64,000 bases of DNA from Toxonevra muliebris. Taxonomy: Eukaryota; Arthropoda; Insecta; Diptera; Pallopteridae. Location: contig OY829326.1 in the NCBI GenBank assembly GCA_963691655.1, positions 35,553,989 to 35,617,988 of the forward strand, written 5' to 3'. The notes under the pieces were generated by a model. The model did no database searches and had not been told where the DNA came from. It saw nothing but the letters and a program-made list of their open reading frames with translations. Below, one piece after another: positions 46,741 to 58,344 of the stretch (position 1 is its first letter; the number at the start of each line of letters is the position of its first letter). A program made the translations under genes and the position numbers.

Positions 46741-48370
46741 TATTTTCTATTTTATTGGTTTATTTTAATTTTTAATTTGGAATTTTTTTTTTTTATAAAT
46801 TTCCTCCAAATTTGGCAGTTCGGCCTTTCTGATACAGTGCGAAACATTTGACGTTATGTCTTCTGCACTGATTTCAATCAAATGATTCTTCGATATCTTG
46901 ATCCTCTTGGAATTGCGATCATTGCTTCTTCTGCGTTTTGATGTACATACTCTAGATACTTAATCACTTGCCAATCAATCTTGATTCCATAATTATTTAC
47001 GTCTGGCTTAGATGTAATTGTGCTATTACTCAGTTTCGTATTTTTAATATCGTTATTTTGTTTTTACTAGCAAGTATTTATTTAAGTATCAGCTGTGGCG
47101 CAGCAAGTGATGAAGCTTTTTAATCATCTTGCGTACAATTTTACAATAAATATAATTATAGATCATCAAATCTCAATTAAAAAATGTTAAAAAGAAAAAG
47201 AACAACAGAGCCACAAAAAAAAAAAAAAAAACGTGTTCAGCAGGTAGGCAATGAACCATCACCATCGTTGTTAACCCCTGATTTGTTAGGTTAAAATTGC
47301 CAACTTTGGCTAGCACAATTATTCGGTATGGTTCAGCATGAATAACTAAGATATTATATTGAATATTTTGTTTAGTAAAATCTTAAGGGGAGATTCCGCT
47401 TAAAGAGATTATAGAATCAACCAATCAAATTAAATTTTTTTGACGGACTCCTATAGCTTACTGTCTTACAAATGCTTGTGTCAATTTTAAACTAAAAATT
47501 CGAAAAATACCAAGCGTTATGCGGCGGCTGCATGCCATAGAAATTTTAAATACGTTCCCTCGAAACACGTTTTCGCGATTAGTTTCCGAAATTGTTGCAT
47601 CAAATCGATAAACTTTTTTTTTTGCAAATTGATTTTTAATGCGAATTTAAAACAAAACTCCAATTCGTCATCTGGAGAGTAGATATAATGTGAACCAATT
47701 GTTCGGCATGTGGACCACTGGCTGTGACACATCCTGACAGAAGATAAAGTACGAGTACAATTTTTATGAATATTTGCGAATAACATTTTACAACTTCTCA
47801 AGTAATAAAAAATAGTATGTGGCAAGTTTCAGATTATTTCACCATTTAAACCGGAATGCCCCCTTAATTTATCTCTTTACGTTTGTATTCTTAAAATTTG
47901 GCGCTATTTCGGTAATTATTATTTAATTTTGATTAATGATCACAAAAATAAAATAAAAATAAACAAAATAGTTTTATTAAACGTGACTTTAATTAAGCAG
48001 AAAAAATCGATTTCTTTCTCGAGGTAAAAGAATAAAGAAAATAATATTTAAAATTTAATTTTATTTTTTTTTTTTTTTAAATTTAATTTATTAATAATAA
48101 TAATTTAAACACATACTTTGATTTGAGTTATTTGCAAAAAACAAAAACAAAACAAAAAAATTATAAAAATTATTGAGAACACTTGATTCGATTTGTAAGG
48201 CTAAAAGGTATCAAGGAACATATCAAGTCCTTTAATAAGTTCAAAAAGTAGAATATACCGTAAAATCCTTATCTTTCGAAAATTCCCCAAAAAAATATTA
48301 GAGCCAAGTATTGGATCAAAACATAATAGATATTGAATTCATATTTATAACAAAAATTTCTCGAATTCAC
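46741..48370. other. No gene recognised
   Basis: AT-rich sequence. Poly-A at 47215-47231 and poly-T at 48066-48078. A 102-codon minus frame at 47517-47825 has no motif I can name. Confidence 0.45.
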
Positions 48371-48383
48371 ATGGGGGACTTCT

Positions 48384-48818
48384 GGACGACCTCGATAGTC
48401 TAGTGGATAGTGCACTCGACTTTCATCCAGAAGGTTTCGGGTTCGATTCCCGTTTTGGTCTGGTGGTTAATTCTCATAAGCTTCTTATATTCACTATCGA
48501 TATGAAGTGGATGAGAATTATAAGAATGTGTACAAGTACACACCTTGGTTGGTAATGGCAAAATCACCGAGCTGATAAAAAATTGCCACAGCCGTTCGGA
48601 ATTGGCGTTAAACTGTAGGTCCTACCATCGGTACTGTGGTCTAGTGGCAGAGTGCCGTGTCTTGTCTCTGGAGACCCGAGTTCGATTCTCGGCTTGGGTA
48701 TATTTCTTATCTATCGTTCTTTCCCTCTTCCTTTTTTTCTTTCTTGGGGCTTTGGTACAATAGATCTTATAGGTCGCAGTGCCTGACTTTCGAGTCATCC
48801 TTCCTTCAAATAATAATA
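48384..48818 (+). mobile_element. Composite SINE: two tRNA-like heads plus LINE-like tail
   Basis: One insertion of about 435 bp bracketed by a 13-bp target duplication with one mismatch (ATGGGGGACTTCT at 48371-48383, ATGGGGGACTTTT at 48819-48831). Head 1: A box TAGTCTAGTGG (48396-48406) and B box GGTTCGATTCC (48440-48450). A body follows (GGTTGGTAATGGCAAAATC, AAACTGTAGGTCC), shared with the 7.3 kb SINE. Head 2: A box TGGTCTAGTGG (48637-48647) and B box AGTTCGATTCT (48679-48689). The tail, TAGGTCGCAGTGCCTGACTT (48770 on) ending in (TAA)n, is nearly identical to the LINE 3' UTR at 188-236. The flanking duplication shows that the whole unit moved together. Confidence 0.88.
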
Positions 48819-48831
48819 ATGGGGGACTTTT

Positions 48832-49831
48832 AAGTTCAAAGACTTGTACAGTACTCTCTCAGTTAGAGATATTTTTTAATAAATTTAATTTAAATTTGAT
48901 TTACCGTAAAATGTTAGAAAAAGTAAAAAAAAAAACACTTCTCCAGTGAGATCAATATAGTTAAAACGCTGTTGAATTTTCGTAGAAGTGGGTAGTAACG
49001 GGTCCTTGTTTTTATAAAATCACTGCACTTATTACACTGTCCGCACAAAAACCAACTTTTGGAAAATAACAAGGTTCTGGAAATGGATCCTGACAGAGCT
49101 CAAAAAAAATTAATTAAGCTTGTTCTGAAGTTTTAATAAAATTAAATTAATTTCAAATGTATCTACATGAAGTTCAAATAATACAAATTTCATGCCTGAC
49201 AGAAACAATTTAAGTGAAAACTGAACCTCCAGTTATGATATACCTCTCCTTTTCGTGCTGTTCCCCTTGCTTCTTTACTTTTGCTACTAAAGTAAAACTG
49301 ATACTAAACAAAAAAAATAACTGCAACTCCATTTTAAAATGTTGCAAATATATACATATGTGTATTTATGCATTTGTGTCTGTACCACAAGCAAAACTTA
49401 ATGCGTTTCCACTTGGTACGCTTCCAAAGCGCATTATTTGGAAACGCTTTGAGTTTTCCATTTATTGGGTGTTTTTTTTTTTTTTTTTTTTAAAGCTTAA
49501 GAACTTTTTTTTAAGAAAACAAGAAAATTAGGAATTTCGAAAAATGTTATTTATGTTTGTAAAATCGTTTTATGCCATTAATGATTGAATATGATTTCGA
49601 GCATGTGACCACTTCAATCAATTTTTTTTTTTTTAATTTTTTTCATTCATCTAGAAAAAAGATACCATTCTAAAATTTCGTAGACACGTTTATTAATGTT
49701 TAAAAAATATATAAAATAAGCCGGCCATATAATTCAAGTAATTTTCGGTACTTTGTATTATTTGCTAACGCTGTTGACCCGCTAGTTTTATGACAAACAT
49801 TTTCAAAGAGGTTTTGTCTCTAGATATTCTA
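48832..49831. other. No gene recognised
   Basis: AT-rich sequence, with poly-T at 49471-49490 and 49622-49634. A 105-codon frame at 49214-49531 is AT-driven and has no motif. Confidence 0.45.
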
Positions 49832-49834
49832 TAA

Positions 49835-50667
49835 CACTGTGCATCACAATTTCCGATCCAGCGTAACGACTATGATAGCTGAAAAGTAATTGACCTAACA
49901 ATCAAAGCCCTATATAGGATTTTGCCAAAAGTCTTTGTTGGGCGTTCGGTTTTAGGTGCTGTGAATTGTCGTTTTCTACCGTTTTGGGATATAACCGAGC
50001 ATTTCTCGATGTTGACGTCTGAGATAGGAAAAAGTGTAAGGAAAATTATTGTCTAACACTTCAAAGTCATATCTCACCTTCTAATGGGTCAAAAAACTGG
50101 CATTTGGAGTAGATATGTGAGAAAAAATATGTATATTTGAATACAAACTAGGGTCTAAGAATATGACAAAGTCTTAAAATCATCCATTTTTGCGATATTA
50201 AGCGAAAGCGGGGAAAAAACGATTTTCAATGTATTTTACAAAAAAAGCAGAACAAAATATATAAATTTTTTTTAGTAAAATAAGTTGAAAATCGTTTTTT
50301 TTTTCGGTTTTCGTTAAATATCGCAAAAATGGATAGTTTTAATACTTTGTCATGTTCTGAGACACTAGTATATATTCAAAAATAAATATTTTTTTCGCAC
50401 ATATCTACGTATGGTTTCTACTCTAAATGCCAGTTTTTGGGATTTTATGAATACATTTACTATTTTGACCCATTTGCAGTGTTAGACAATAATTTTCCTT
50501 ACATTTTTTCCTATAATAGATTCTCAACCAACTTCAACGGGCTGTACCGAACGCTAAAACTTTTGGCAAAATCCTATATAGGGTTTTGATTGTTAGGTCA
50601 AGCACATTTCAGCTTTCATAGTCGTTACTCTGGATCTGAACATGAACCCATATATTGTTGCACAGTG
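49835..50667. mobile_element. 833-bp foldback MITE
   Basis: Almost the whole element is an inverted repeat: arms of about 370-390 bp around a loop of about 60-80 bp near 50230-50290. Ends CACTGTGCA / TGCACAGTG; paired blocks include GTAACGACTATGA, TTGACCTAACAATCAAA, CCCTATATAGGATTTTGCCA and TTTTTGCGATATT. The flanking TAA duplication (49832-49834, 50668-50670) suggests PIF/Harbinger mobilisation. No ORF. Confidence 0.85.
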
Positions 50668-50670
50668 TAA

Positions 50671-52385
50671 TTATTGGCATAACAATATTTTTTACTGGTT
50701 ACTGTAATTTGTATTTTGGATGTTCAAATGATTTTCTGATGTTGACTAATTTACTATTGGGTCTTTTTAAATGTAAAATAGTAGAAAAATTCTGTGAAAA
50801 CTGTTAGAATCAACATACTCGAATTATATAGAAAAGTTATACAAAAGGTCCGGAAAAATGTTGGGATTGATGAATGATGTTGATATTTCATCCATTAATG
50901 AGATTTTATTTTTTTCAGGGGCAACAAAGATCCTTTTTGGAGGTTTAAGTGATCCAAAAGTTTATTTAATTTATATTTAGATACAAAGAAATTTTTATGC
51001 TCGACCCTAGAAAATCAAAGATATTTAAATACGAATTTTATTTTCTTAAATATTTATCGATAATAGAAATACATTTTTTTTGTTTCCAAATTATTGTATT
51101 TTTGTCTGCACAAACAAAAAAAAAATTAAGCAATTGTCATTATTTACAATCATCTGTGAACACTCCAATTATACAACACCTAAATAGCAATCTATGCGCT
51201 TCTTTTGGTAACAAAAAAGATGCGCATCTCTGTATTTTAGTGTATTAAAACGATGCGTTTCAACGCTTCCACATATGTGCATTAAATTCGCTTCTATGTA
51301 CTTGTAATTGAAGTTGCATGTTACGTTGTTGCGGTTTCATTGAGTAATTGATTGTTTATGGAAACACATTTGTATTCTCTCTTTGTATGTATGTAAGTTA
51401 TAAAAAATATTGACCATTTGCTAAGCAATAATTCAAAACGTTAAATCGAGAGTATCAATTCAACTGAACACGAATTCATTCATACACCACCAACACTCGT
51501 TCGCTTTTCATTCCGTTCATTCGTTCATGGATTCAGTCAGGCATTCGAAAGACTTACCAAATTGCTAGAGGGGCTAAACGAATCCCTAGAGACTATTAAG
51601 GGTGCAAGCGCACAGGCAAAGTAAAAAACAACAAATATTGTACAACTCCAGGGCAAAGAGCAAAAACGAAAAAAAAGGAACACTACTAAGTAAAAAATAT
51701 GTATATACATATGTATGGTATGTATGCATAATGGGAGTATATCGATAATATTCGACATGTAAAATCAATCGAATGTGTAATAAAATGAAATTGCATTGCG
51801 TTTGATTGCTGTATGCATGTAGTATGTAATTCACTTGACTCAAAGCTGAAAAACAACCAAACAAGAAATTAATGCATGTTCCCATATTACCAGAGTGGCA
51901 CAGCGAGGTCAATTGGCATGCAGAGGGCGTTGTTGGCAGTACATTTTGCGTAATTTTAACTGGTTCGATGGCAACAGATTAAGAGCTCACTAAAATATAT
52001 ATTCACACATATATGGTATATGTATATTTGTTTTTTAAAAGGTGCTTGAAAAAAACAGGATAATATATATTGCATATTAATATTTCACGGATTTTTTTTT
52101 TATAAATAATATGCAATTTATGGGTAATGATTTTTAATAGCAAGCATTTTAAATCAATCAGAAAAAGTATGCAAAACTTTTAGGCTCAAATATTATGAGA
52201 TGTAAAGTGAAAAGAGAATAGCAGAATGCTTAATATGTGTTTGCAATGATCCATCGTAGAAGAGAAAGATTAAATTCTAAAACCAGATTATAAACCAGAT
52301 GAAACCCAGGCCAGAACTTAAAGAGATATTCAGACTCGAACTCGGATCAAAATAAACCAAACATTGAGCGAAAAGTTAGATGAAA
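50671..52385. other. No gene recognised
   Basis: AT-rich sequence. Frames at 50997-51248 and 51537-51912 show no motifs. (CATA/TGTA)n-type simple sequence near 51690-51730 and 52000-52030. Confidence 0.45.
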
Positions 52386-52428
52386 TTTGGTCAGAATTTA
52401 GCCAAATTTTGACTAAATTCTGACCAAA
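52386..52428. repeat. Perfect 16-bp hairpin
   Basis: TTTGGTCAGAATTTAG (52386-52401) and CTAAATTCTGACCAAA (52413-52428) are exact reverse complements around an 11-nt loop. TCAGAC/GGTCAGA-like words recur nearby (52310-52490). The function is unknown. Confidence 0.75.
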
Positions 52429-54003
52429 ACTCAGCCCTGAAGTCACCAAAAAATCAGACCAAAATTTAAATCAACAATCAGACGTTAACTCAGCCAAAAA
52501 GTTAACGACAAAACGAATTGGATATGCTTTATCGAGGTCCTGTACTCCAATGGAAGAAAAGGTAACAAATAATGATGATGAATAAAGAAAGCTCATCCAA
52601 ATTTTGTTGTAAATTATTTGCACTAATTTCGTATCAGTAAGGCAAACTTGCTGACTCAATATGCAGCACCGAAGTTTTTATGTATTTTCATTTCCCCTTT
52701 GCCCCGTTACGATTTTCGGACGATTGAATTCGCAAACAGAAAGTGAAAAAATGCTCCCTAAATTTTTCACTCGAGCTACTTTAACCCACAGCTAACGTTT
52801 CAGGTTTGTTTATTATTCTAAAGAATAAATAATGGAGCATTCGTATCGTTAGTTCACTGCACTTTGGTATTGAAAAATATGAGAAAAGCTAAAATCGACA
52901 CGTGCGTACGATCATATACGTTCAAGCATACACACTAAAAAAAAAAAAGTATACACACTACATACATATTTTCACATGAACGTCATATACAAAAAACAAA
53001 GACACATCACCTTCACCATTAACTACAATTGGATTCACACATTTTCCTCACTAACGAATTTATCGCCCATGTACTGTAGCCTATCCACACTGTGTGCATG
53101 TAACAACACCGTAAACTGCTGCATACATCCCTGGGGTGTGCATCGACTTACGTCCGATAAAGTCAGCCGAAATCGATTCCTTTATGTGCTCGTGAGCGGG
53201 TTAGTATAATGACACACGCCGCAACTAGTTTGTGCCCCACAGCATCAGCAGAACGTTTCTACTGTTTGATTTCAATTATTGCATTTTGATACACACAATG
53301 CTAACGCCTGTCGCCATTTCAAGGCATTCAAGCGATTTTATCGTCAATATTTTTAAAATTATTTTTCTTGCTATAGTTTCTTTTCGAATTCAATTAATTT
53401 TTATAGAAATTTTTAGCAAATTGATTTATCTTCAAGGATAAGGAAAAATTTCCAAATGTTTTTGTCCTTTGGACATTTGTTGCAATTTTCATTTCATTGT
53501 AAAACGTATCGTATTATTTCATTTGCTGTGCGCTAATAGCACTGGCTCTTTCATGGCTACTTTCACTTTAAGGGGTTATGTCTTGTCCAGAGTATGAATA
53601 TTTTAAATAATTTTTTTTCACAATAATTACATTTAGTTCCAAAAACTATCAATACAGAGTTATTATACTATGTTTTAACTTTACTTGCCCAAAATTTGAG
53701 GATTTGTTTTTTTTTAAACAATAAACTAGTACTTTTTTCGTTGAAAACTCGCAAGGCAATTTTAGAATCTACCATTTTGTGTATTTAAAAAAAACCCCAT
53801 CTTAAGAACTAGATTAACTATAAAACTAATTGTTTTTTTGTTGTGTAACAAAGCTCTAGCCTGGGTATCACTCGCCGAGTCCAGGATTCGAGGCTACAGA
53901 AATTTATTTGTTACAGGGACCGGGGCGAACTACCTTCAATTTACGAACACTCACTTGGGGATCTTTCCCTTCTATTTTATCTAATTTCAGTTTTTATTCT
54001 ACC
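52429..54003. other. No gene recognised
   Basis: AT-rich sequence. TGTAACAAA (53844-53852) and TTTGTTACA (53907-53915) form a 9-bp inverted pair enclosing 54 bp. The enclosed part, GGATTCGAGGC, looks B-box-like, but no cloverleaf forms. Confidence 0.45.
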
Positions 54004-54400
54004 TCAAGGCGTGGCCTTGTGGTTCCTCCTAGTACGTGGCACTAGGGAGCACCTACTTAAAATATATCGTATGGTGCGCTGCACCTTAAGTTCCGCTGGA
54101 CGATGGCGTGGCCTATCGCTCGAATCCCCCCTAGTGCGTGGCACAGAGGAGCGTCGATCTGAATCCGGCAAATGAACCCTTTAGTACGTAGCACTAAAAG
54201 GTGACGAACAAAAACACAAACTCACTTCGTTTTAAATTTTAACTTTTGTTTATTTAGTTTTTTTTTTTTTGAAAATATTACTTTTTTATTTTTATTTAAC
54301 TTTAATTTATGTATTTGTCTTTTACATATATAACACTGTGGGGGGACGGCGTGGCCTATCCCGATGATCCTCCTGGTGCGTGGCACCAAGGAGCGTCGAT
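54004..54400 (+). repeat. Four-copy family of covarying stem-loops
   Basis: Hairpins at 54026-54049, 54128-54151, 54178-54201 and 54370-54393 share an 8-bp stem, one bulged base on the 3' side and a 7-nt loop RCGTRGC. Stem pairs change together: TAGT/ACTA (copies 1 and 3) becomes TGGT/ACCA (copy 4), and CTCC/GGAG (copies 1 and 4) becomes CCTT/AAGG (copy 3). Copy 2 has two mismatches. A second mini-hairpin, GGCGTGGCC, precedes copies 1, 2 and 4, and GACG/CGTC can close copies 2 and 4. The array is split by a T-rich stretch at 54225-54330. The nature of the host sequence is unknown. Confidence 0.7.
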
Positions 54401-55282
54401 GTGCAAAAAAATGGCTTCCCCAGTCACTTTCCTTCACTGTTTCGTCGCGAGACACTCACCTGAATATACGTCTGCTTGCTGCTGCTGTTGATCGCCGAAA
54501 GAGAAAGAGTTTTCTTCGTTCGCCGCCATCTGCTTGTGGTTTCGTTGTTTTTTCTTCGTTAAGTTCTAAACATGGCGTCATTCAGCTAGATGAGTGTGTT
54601 CACCACTCGACTATTAATTTATGCAATTGAAGGGTTGCATTTTCGTTTTAATTTACAATTCTTCTTAGACTTAGCAATTTTACATAAAATAAAAATGTCC
54701 CTTCATGGACAAATAATAAAAAAGAACTTAACACTTAAACAATAACAAATTAATAATTCAAAAAGAAAATAATAAAGTAAAATAAACAATTTATGATAAT
54801 ATAAAATGACTGCACTGGTGAGACGCAAACGAGGGGGTGGGCCGACTTGCGTCCTCACAGTTGGATTGATTTTAGATGAACCAGTAAAATGTTCTGATGG
54901 ACACCGCAAGTCACTACTTCAGGAATGGTGGGACCCCATTAATTTTTTTTTTTTTGCAATTTTGGAGAACAATAAGCCGGGGATCTTCAAGTTCTAACTA
55001 AGATTGGAAACCCGTCATGTAAAGGAAACACAGTAATACTGTATAAGCGACAATTTAGGCATTTATTTACAAAACTTCATAATATTTTATTCATAATATA
55101 GAAATATGTCTGCATAATTTATGTAAAAATGAACTGATTGCAGTCTTATAAAATCTGAAAATAAACAATTTTTTTTGTACAGTCTTTTCAAAAAAAAATG
55201 TGTACGGCCTAAGTCCTTCAAAAAACGCCCCAATCAAAAAAAATATTCCACATTATTTTTTGTTCAATGTGCTGACATATCA
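54401..55282. other. No gene recognised
   Basis: 54401-54600 is less AT-rich and has a (CTG)n-like run (54473-54490). The small frames here (54222-54997) have no motif. The rest is AT-rich. Confidence 0.4.
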
Positions 55283-55785
55283 ATATAGTGTCCAGTTACC
55301 ATAATTTTGAGTAATTTCGTTATAACGCGAGGTCATACTATTAACTAGCTTTCCGGCGTATGATTGCGGCAAGCACCGCCATTTTGTCTTAAGCTGTCGT
55401 TTCAATTGGGCAATGCTCTTAGCATTTTTTCTGTTTATCTTAAGCTCTCAAAAATTTTCAATTTGGTTAGCATCTGGAGATTGAGAGGCGCAGTTTCAAA
55501 TTCTTATCCAATTTTCTTCTTTTCACTGACTGCATAAACTACTTTGATGTTTAGGGTCCTGTCCTCTTAAAACACTCAATTTCGATTTCCTTTCCCAAAC
55601 CAGTTATTGGCAGAAAATAAAAGTCTATGCTACTATAAATGTACTATGTATCTTTCTGCCCTTAATGGAAAAGACATGTTTTATGGTACCTGTCGTCTAT
55701 AAAAAAAGACTCGTCTGTAAAGGTCACATCGCTCCAATTATTATCCATATGTTCGATTTGGAATTCATTTAAACAACTTTGGATA
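55283..55785 (-). mobile_element. Tc1-type transposon relic, minus strand
   Basis: Minus-strand translation gives NNWSDVTFTDESFFIDDR (about 55742-55689), the first catalytic Asp block, then after decay ASQSPDANQIENF (55493-55455), the third acidic block with a stop where Trp is expected. It continues as NAKSIAQLKRQLKTKWRCLP and QNYGNWTLY to a TGA stop near 55283. This is a Tc1 transposase C-terminus with frameshifts. A mariner has inserted at 55785/55786. Confidence 0.78.
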
Positions 55786-56660
55786 CCACCTTGATCAAAA
55801 ATTTCCCGGAATAACCACCGTGTGGTGCTCCCATCGTTCCGATTTGAGTTCTGTTCTGTTTTTGTTAAGTTGGTACATCTGTTGTTGATATTCTCTCTAA
55901 ATCTTAGCGTCATAGCTTGACATTTGCAAAAGTTACGTAGCCAAGAGTACATCTATCTCAGTGTGTGTACGATTTTTACAATTTTATTAAATTGTATTGC
56001 ATTAAATTTTGCGTAAAAAACGGATTTAATGAAGCGCTTTCGTTGGAAATGTTGGAAAAGTGTTTCGGCAACGATTCTCTAAAGAAAAGGGTCGTTTACC
56101 AGTGGCACAAGCTGTTCAAAAGTAGTCGTGAGTCAATCGAAGATGATGAACGCAGTGGCAGACCATCGACATCGAAAACCGACGAAAACGTTGATAAAGT
56201 AAGAGAAATTTCAGTCAATAACCGCAAATTTACCATCAGAGAATATTATTTTGGCGTTATGAGGCGTTTACGTGAAGCAATTCGCTGAAATAGACCAGAA
56301 TTGTGGGCAGAAAACTTGTGGATTTTGCACCATGATAACGCACCGTCGCGCAGTGCCATCATTATTCGCAACAAATACCATCCAACAGCTACCGAATTCA
56401 CCTGATTTGGCTCCCTGAGACGTCTTTCTGTTCAATCGAGTTAAAAAGCCATTACGGGGAACGTGTTTCCTCAGCCGAGAGGAAGTAATGGACATATCGA
56501 AAACCGAATGTAAAAAATGTTTCGAGGATTGGATCAATCGCTAGCATAAGTGTGTTGCAGTCAGTGGAGATTACTTTGAAGGGTACAATATAGATTTAGA
56601 TGAATAAACTTGTATTTTTAATTTTCTGAATAAATTGCGGGAACTTTTTGATCAAGGTGG
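55786..56660 (+). mobile_element. Internally deleted mariner nested in the Tc1 relic
   Basis: An 875-bp element with inverted ends CCACCTTGATCAAAAATTTC (left) and CCACCTTGATCAAAAAGTTC (right, reverse complement), with TA at 55784-55785 and 56661-56662. The plus strand encodes a mariner transposase N-terminus (CIKFCVKNGFNEALSLEMLE, QWHKLFKSSRESIEDDERSG, RPSTSKTDENVDKV). At about 56241 TIRE is joined directly to YYFGVMRRLREAIR, so the D1 domain is missing, followed by a stop. ELWAENLWILHHDNAPS (D2 block) and decayed C-terminal sequence follow. Confidence 0.88.
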
Positions 56661-56662
56661 TA

Positions 56663-58344
56663 CATTAGTGACCTTCAGTGCCAGTTTTTGTTTGGCTGCT
56701 TCAAGTGCAATGGTAGAATTGGCTTCAAAAACTCATGCTATCACCGAATCCTGCTGCTTTGATGTTGCTCTAGAAGCACAATGATTTGGTAGGTCGTAAA
56801 CATTCTAGTGTCTTAAAGAAAGCTGGTTCTGTTTCTTTACGAATGCCTTCAACTTCGTCAGGTATTTGCAGCACCTTCTTATGACATTTTGGATTCCTTT
56901 GGATGTGAGCAAATAATGATAGCTTAAAATCGTTTTGCATACAAAGAGCTCTATTTGAAAAATTGCTTATGCAACGAAATTGTAATTGCGATTGTTTGAA
57001 AGGTTATACAGCGCAATTCGCAATGAAATGTTGAATGTTGAAAATAAAGTCCAACTTGATACTTAAACTTCTTCGTACAATTATGCCGAAAACTGTGTTG
57101 TTGAAAAGACTGTATTTATAAAATAGATTCCCTCCGCAATCTGTGCATCAGAAGTATCTAAAGCATTTATCATCATTTTAAGTGGATACTGAACGATGTA
57201 AATGAGCCAAGCACATTCCAGAACATACATACATGTACATATACATGTAAAGCAGCAACAAAAAAAAAAAAAAAAAAAAATTCAATGAAAAAGAATCAAT
57301 TAAAAGTAACTCAAATGTGTGAATGAATACACGCCTAAAATAAAACAAAATATACAATATATTGATAAAGATTTATAAGTGACGAAGCATAACTGTAAAT
57401 GAATGTACCAATTTTATTGCATATGAGGTATAGGGGAGATGGGGAAGAGAAAAACTATAATAATATTGCTACAACACATTATGCAATCAATGTATGCAGC
57501 TAACATGTTAAGGTAGTCCCTTGACATTGCAATGAAATGAGAATATAAGATGAAAATAAACAAACAAAAAGTAAAAATTTTAAATATATTCCAAATATAG
57601 ATATTTATGTACATTGAAACACCAGAATGTAACTCGCTTGCAACAATGACGACAACGGCGCGGTAGCGGCTATAATAAATTAAAGCGAAATATGTGCGCT
57701 GCATTAAGCGATCAAACGCATCTGGTATGCGTTGTCAGTGCAACTGCCGACCTAACTTGCTTCATAAACTAAATTTCCAGTTTGTATAGGTACCAAATAC
57801 TTTTTGTATAATGATGAGCACAAATATCGTAAAGTAGTGAGTATATACTGCCAACCAAGTACCCCCGGCGAATGAAAGTGGATTGTGCTTTTGATTTTGT
57901 TAATTAGCAGAGATTTTGTAACAACAACTGCATCGATTTATTCTTGAAAATATACAGGCGGCATTCATATTTGGAAGCTAAAAATAACAAATATTATTAA
58001 AGCGATAGTATTCAAGTATGTGCCTAGAAAGATATCTTATGGATTAGTTGCAGCAAATATTTATTAATACATTAAAATGATTTTTAGTTAATACTATCCA
58101 TACATGAAAAACACACATATTAATTATTTATGTATGTATATTATTAATTTTATAGCATTATAAATTATAAGAAAAAAATTAACATGTATGGGAGTATTCT
58201 CGGGTATGTGAAGGGTTTTGTTTTTGAGCAATAAATTTTACTGGTTAATCCACATCGAGTGTTTTATATACTGAGGGAAAGGTAAAAACAAATACGCAAT
58301 TTTGGCACGCAAAATTGTATGAGCAATTTTCTGAGGATGTGTAT
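56663..58344. other. No gene recognised; possible exon relic at the start
   Basis: On the minus strand 56911-56790 reads HIQRNPKCHKKVLQIPDEVE and GIRKETEPAFFKTLECL without stops before degenerating. This looks protein-like, but I cannot assign it. Poly-A at 57262-57281. The rest is AT-rich. Confidence 0.4.

Noticed and set aside
48384..48455. Functional tRNA genes at 48.38 kb and 48.63 kb
   Set aside because: A and B boxes are present, but arms do not pair into complete cloverleafs, and both lie inside one SINE insertion with a target duplication.
53844..53915. A tRNA or a short LTR with TGTAACA/TGTTACA ends
   Set aside because: The 7-bp terminal pairing has the length of an acceptor stem, but no D or T arm fits. 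At 72 bp it is too short for an LTR, and no second copy or primer-binding site was seen.
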